A stretch of 8,167 nucleotides of DNA, taken from assembly GCA_011523245.1 (NCBI GenBank), contig WTHG01000366.1, forward strand, positions 1 through 8,167, written 5' to 3'. This DNA comes from Verrucomicrobiales bacterium (GTDB taxonomy: Bacteria > Verrucomicrobiota > Verrucomicrobiia > Limisphaerales > UBA1100). A program made the position numbers and the translations under genes. The notes beneath the pieces are model-generated. The model did no database searches, was not told the origin of the DNA, and saw nothing but the letters and a program-made list of their open reading frames with translations. Within the stretch, counting starts at the first letter, position 1. Each line of letters begins with the position of its first letter. This document shows, one piece after another, positions 5,789 to 8,167 of this stretch.

Positions 5789-7243
5789 TTATCCCACACT
5801 CCCTTCGAGGCTCACATCCATGAGTGCCTGTGCTTCCATCGCAAACTCCATCGGCAGCTCCCTGAAGACTTCCTTACAGAAGCCATTCACGATCATGTTC
5901 ACCGCGTCCTGCGTCTCGATGCCGCGCGCGTTGCAGTAAAAAATTTGGTCCTCACCGATCTTAGAGGTGGTGGCCTCGTGCTCCACCTTGGCCGAGGGAT
6001 TTTTCACCTCAATATACGGAAACGTGTGCGCGCCGCATCGACTCCCGATCAGCAACGAATCACATTGGGTAAAGTTGCGCGCGTTGGTGGCGTTCTTGCC
6101 CACCTGCACGAGGCCACGATAACTGTTCTGACCTTTGCCCGCAGAGATGCCCTTACTGATGATTGTGCTGCGCGTGTTCTTGCCGAGATGAATCATCTTG
6201 GTGCCGGTGTCGGCCTGTTGCGCGAGGTTTGCGAGGGCCACGGAATAAAATTCACCCACCGAATCGTCACCACGCAAAATCACACTCGGATATTTCCACG
6301 TGATCGCCGAGCCGGTCTCCACCTGCGTCCAGCAAATCTTCGATCGATCGCCTTTGCAAATGCCCCGTTTGGTGACGAAATTGTAAATGCCGCCGTGCCC
6401 GTCCTCATCGCCGGGATACCAGTTTTGCACGGTGGAATACTTGATCTCCGCATCGCCCAGTGCCACGAGCTCCACCACCGCGGCGTGCAGCTGGTTTTCA
6501 TCCCGCATTGGTGCCGTACACCCTTCCAGATAACTCACGTGACTGCCTTCATCGGCGACAATCAGTGTGCGCTCAAACTGTCCCGTCTCCGCGGCGTTTA
6601 TTCTAAAATAAGTGCTCAATTCCAACGGGCAACGCACCCCTTTCGGGATGTAAACAAACGAGCCGTCACTAAACACCGCCGAGTTCAGCGTGGCAAAAAA
6701 GTTATCCGTGTACGGCACCACCGTTCCGAGGTATTTCTTGATCAACTCCGGATGATCGCGCACGGCCTCGGAGAACGAACAGAAAATCACGCCGTGCTTG
6801 GCCAGCTCCTCCTGATGCGTAGTGCCCACCGACACGCTGTCGAACACCGCATCCACCGCCACGCCCGCCAAACGCTCGCGCTCGTGCAACGGTACGCCCA
6901 GCTTATCATAAGTCTCCAGCAGCTTGGGATCCACCTCATCCAAACTCTTCGGCCGATCCTTGTCCTTCGCACCCGGGGCCGAGTAATAGCTGATCGCCTG
7001 ATAATCAATCGGCTCATACTGCACATGCGGCCAACGCGGTTCCTCCATCGTTTGCCAATGGCGGAACGCCTTCAGCCGCCAGTCGAGCAGCCACTCCGGC
7101 TCCTCCTTCTTGGCCGAGATGTGCCGGATCACATCCTCGTTCAGCCCCGGCGGCAGGGTGTCCGTTTCCACATCTGTGTAGAAACCCCACTTGTATTCCT
7201 GCTCCACGTACTGATCAATGACCTCGCTCTCGCTGCTGCTCAT
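5789..7243 (-). CDS. sufB: SufB subunit of SufBCD scaffold complex
   Basis: SufB is the main scaffold protein, receiving sulfur from SufE and building the cluster at its interface with SufD. The protein is 484 residues. It has the N-terminal EYKWGFYTDVETDTLPPGL, the core LEGCTAPMRDENQLHAAVVE with Cys242, and the C-terminal block ARNFTQCDSLLIGSRCGAHT followed by VEHEATTSKIGEDQIFYC. By spacing, C242 corresponds to the sulfur-receiving Cys254 of E. coli SufB, C394 to Cys405 and E423 to Glu434, so the assembly site looks intact. No intein is present. The ATG at 7243 overlaps the regulator's stop as ATGA and has AGGGGG (7251-7256) seven bases upstream. A longer reading frame to 7276 lies inside the regulator gene. 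Confidence 0.97.
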   Translation of the reverse strand: MSSSESEVIDQYVEQEYKWGFYTDVETDTLPPGLNEDVIRHISAKKEEPEWLLDWRLKAFRHWQTMEEPRWPHVQYEPIDYQAISYYSAPGAKDKDRPKSLDEVDPKLLETYDKLGVPLHERERLAGVAVDAVFDSVSVGTTHQEELAKHGVIFCSFSEAVRDHPELIKKYLGTVVPYTDNFFATLNSAVFSDGSFVYIPKGVRCPLELSTYFRINAAETGQFERTLIVADEGSHVSYLEGCTAPMRDENQLHAAVVELVALGDAEIKYSTVQNWYPGDEDGHGGIYNFVTKRGICKGDRSKICWTQVETGSAITWKYPSVILRGDDSVGEFYSVALANLAQQADTGTKMIHLGKNTRSTIISKGISAGKGQNSYRGLVQVGKNATNARNFTQCDSLLIGSRCGAHTFPYIEVKNPSAKVEHEATTSKIGEDQIFYCNARGIETQDAVNMIVNGFCKEVFRELPMEFAMEAQALMDVSLEGSVG

Positions 7244-7713
7244 TGGGCCACCCCCTGCTCCGCACACGCCGGGCAAATGCCTCGCATATTCATTTCGGTT
7301 TGCGTTACTTGAAATCCTCGCGGCACGCGAAACCCACTCGTGCGTGGTTTGGCCGTCCCATCAAAATCCGTCACCTCACCGCACTCCTCACACAGAAAAT
7401 GCGCGTGCTCATCCATGTTTGGGCAGTACCGCGTCGCTGCGCGATCCAGATGCACCTGCTTCACCAGGTGATGTTTCACCAGCGCATCAAGGCAGTTATA
7501 GACCGTGGCCATGGAGATCTCCGGCTTCTCCGCCTTGGCCTGCATGAAAATCTCATCAGCCGTCGGATGTTCCTTGGCGTGATCGAGCAACACCCCATAC
7601 ACCACGCGCCGCTGCGCCGTCGGCCGCAACCCGGCCTCGGCAATACGGGCACCTGCCGCACCGCGCTCCCGGTGCGGCGGCACAAACACTGTGCGCGCCT
7701 TCACATCCTTCAT
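7240..7713 (-). CDS. Fur-family transcriptional regulator (Fur/PerR-like)
   Basis: A 157-residue regulator. The winged-helix part (about 20-95) includes LRPTAQRRVVYGVL, HPTADEIF with H49, and the recognition region ISMATVYNCLDALVKHHLV. The metal and dimerisation part has HAHF (H103, H105), CEEC (108-111), D116 in EVTDF, and a second CPAC (147-150); the two CxxC pairs fit the family's structural zinc site. At the position equivalent to the PerR Asp85 ligand (six residues before the first His of HxH) there is Cys97, so the metal specificity (Fe, Zn or Mn) cannot be assigned. As first gene of the operon, overlapping sufB as ATGA, it probably controls its own operon through the palindrome at 7759-7773. 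The ATG at 7713 was chosen; an in-frame TTG at 7752 would lengthen it by 13 residues but lacks a spaced ribosome site. Confidence 0.93.
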   Translation of the reverse strand: MKDVKARTVFVPPHRERGAAGARIAEAGLRPTAQRRVVYGVLLDHAKEHPTADEIFMQAKAEKPEISMATVYNCLDALVKHHLVKQVHLDRAATRYCPNMDEHAHFLCEECGEVTDFDGTAKPRTSGFRVPRGFQVTQTEMNMRGICPACAEQGVAQ

Positions 7714-7758
7714 GGGGCAGCACAACCTCGTGGATTCAGTTGAGACTGTCAACCTGAA

Positions 7759-7773
7759 TTAGAACAATTCTAA
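7759..7773. promoter_or_regulatory. Candidate Fur/PerR-type operator (7-1-7 inverted repeat)
   Basis: The bases TTAGAACAATTCTAA form a 7-1-7 inverted repeat with six perfect outer pairs and one mismatch next to the centre. This is the layout of Fur-family boxes, and it matches the PerR box TTATAATNATTATAA at all but three specified positions. It lies in the only noncoding gap of the operon region, 45 nt before the regulator's ATG and 67 nt before the divergent dehydrogenase, so one protein bound here could affect both. Binding is inferred from the pattern and position only. Confidence 0.55.
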
Positions 7774-7774
7774 A

Positions 7775-7780
7775 TATGAT
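7775..7780 (+). promoter_or_regulatory. Possible -10 element for the dehydrogenase gene
   Basis: TATGAT matches the sigma-70 -10 hexamer at five of six positions and starts two bases after the candidate operator. No good -35 hexamer is found 16-18 bases upstream. On the opposite strand TAGAAT (7767-7772), inside the operator, is a similar -10 candidate for the suf operon, also without a convincing -35. Both would be blocked by a repressor on the palindrome. Confidence 0.3.
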
Positions 7781-7840
7781 TCTCATCAAATCCCCAGAGC
7801 AGAGTGGTGTTCGCGCTTCAGCATCCGTATTCTTTGGCCC

Positions 7841-8167
7841 ATGGCATCTGACTGGACAGTGCTGGCGACCGCTTCCACTATTGAAGGTGTGGGACAGGCT
7901 TCGGCTGAATTACTCATCGACTCCGGCTGCGAGATTCGCCTGCCGGATACGTTTCAGGCGCATCCCGCCACGACTTTAAAACCTCTACTAACCGGCGTGC
8001 AGGGTATTTATGCGGGAGTCGATGAGTTTTCCTCAACGGTCTTGGCCAGCGAGGAGGCCGCGGAACTCCAGATCATCTCCCGCTGGGGCGTGGGCTACGA
8101 TAGCATCGATGTCGCCGCGGCCACCGAGCTGGGCATCGTGATCACCTACACCCCCGGCCTTTTGGAT
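7841..8167 (+). CDS. D-isomer-specific 2-hydroxyacid dehydrogenase, N-terminal part
   Basis: An open frame of 109 codons runs from the ATG at 7841 to the end of the window without a stop, so the gene is truncated by the window edge. The product begins MASDWTVLATASTIEGVG and contains the family's N-terminal catalytic-domain pattern: GVQGIYAGVDEFSS, then IISRWGVGYDSIDVAAATELGIVI, then TYTPG. This resembles RxGVGxDNID...GIxVxNTPG of D-3-phosphoglycerate dehydrogenases and related NAD-dependent 2-hydroxyacid dehydrogenases. The NAD-binding domain and catalytic His lie outside the window, so substrate (3-phosphoglycerate, glyoxylate or another 2-keto acid) cannot be told. There is no upstream in-frame ATG, GTG or TTG before a stop at 7760-7762, which fixes the start. 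No Shine-Dalgarno is seen. It is divergent from the suf operon. Confidence 0.85.
   Translation, partial: MASDWTVLATASTIEGVGQASAELLIDSGCEIRLPDTFQAHPATTLKPLLTGVQGIYAGVDEFSSTVLASEEAAELQIISRWGVGYDSIDVAAATELGIVITYTPGLLD

Noticed and set aside
5945..7312. A 455-codon open frame on the plus strand opposite sufB
   Set aside because: It is antisense to highly conserved sufB, its product is rich in His, Arg and Leu with no recognisable domain, and it runs past the sufB start into the regulator gene. It is a shadow created by GC-rich codon use.
7714..7752. TTG start at 7752 giving a 13-residue longer regulator
   Set aside because: A rare start codon, no spaced Shine-Dalgarno, and it would put the start almost against the candidate operator. 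The ATG at 7713 gives a normal Fur-family length.

Overview
The window is from a fairly GC-rich bacterium. It is filled almost entirely by one minus-strand operon for SUF-type iron-sulfur cluster assembly. A partial gene lies at each edge: the tail of an RRM/glycine-rich RNA-binding protein on the left (plus strand) and the start of a D-2-hydroxyacid dehydrogenase on the right (plus strand). There are no RNA genes, mobile elements or CRISPR arrays. The combination of SufBCD with SufT, a Rieske-like ferredoxin and an RGG-tailed RRM protein would suit a Verrucomicrobiota/PVC-type or similar environmental bacterium. That placement is only an impression, because no marker gene is present.

Layout, right to left in the direction of operon transcription: a Fur-family regulator (7713-7240), sufB (7243-5789), sufC (5782-5030), sufD (5026-3773), sufE (3776-3348), sufT (3351-2800), a Rieke-fold [2Fe-2S] protein of the Rieske type (2800-2489), sufS (2492-1272), a DUF1858-like/rhodanese-like protein (1267-719) and an IscU-type scaffold (714-202). 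The genes overlap by 1-4 nt (ATGA or TGATG junctions) or are separated by no more than 6 nt, so they are very probably one polycistronic, translationally coupled unit. The only noncoding stretch of any size is 7714-7840. It holds a 15-bp PerR/Fur-like inverted repeat between the regulator and the divergent dehydrogenase gene.

How the genes work together: SufS removes sulfur from cysteine and SufE accepts and relays it. SufBCD is the ATP-driven scaffold. SufT (DUF59/MIP18-like) probably helps cluster maturation or delivery. The Rieske-like protein could supply electrons, and the IscU-type protein is a second potential scaffold or sulfur acceptor. The Fur-family protein probably links expression to iron, zinc or peroxide.

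The less ordinary points are: (i) the rhodanese-like protein has Asp where the catalytic Cys is expected, but carries an intact CxxC pair in its N-terminal domain; (ii) the scaffold has IscU-type spacing and an LPPMK motif although it sits in a SUF operon that also encodes SufE; (iii) the Fur-family protein has Cys at a position normally occupied by a metal-binding Asp; (iv) a near-ideal plus-strand terminator hairpin lies inside the coding sequence of the convergent scaffold gene.
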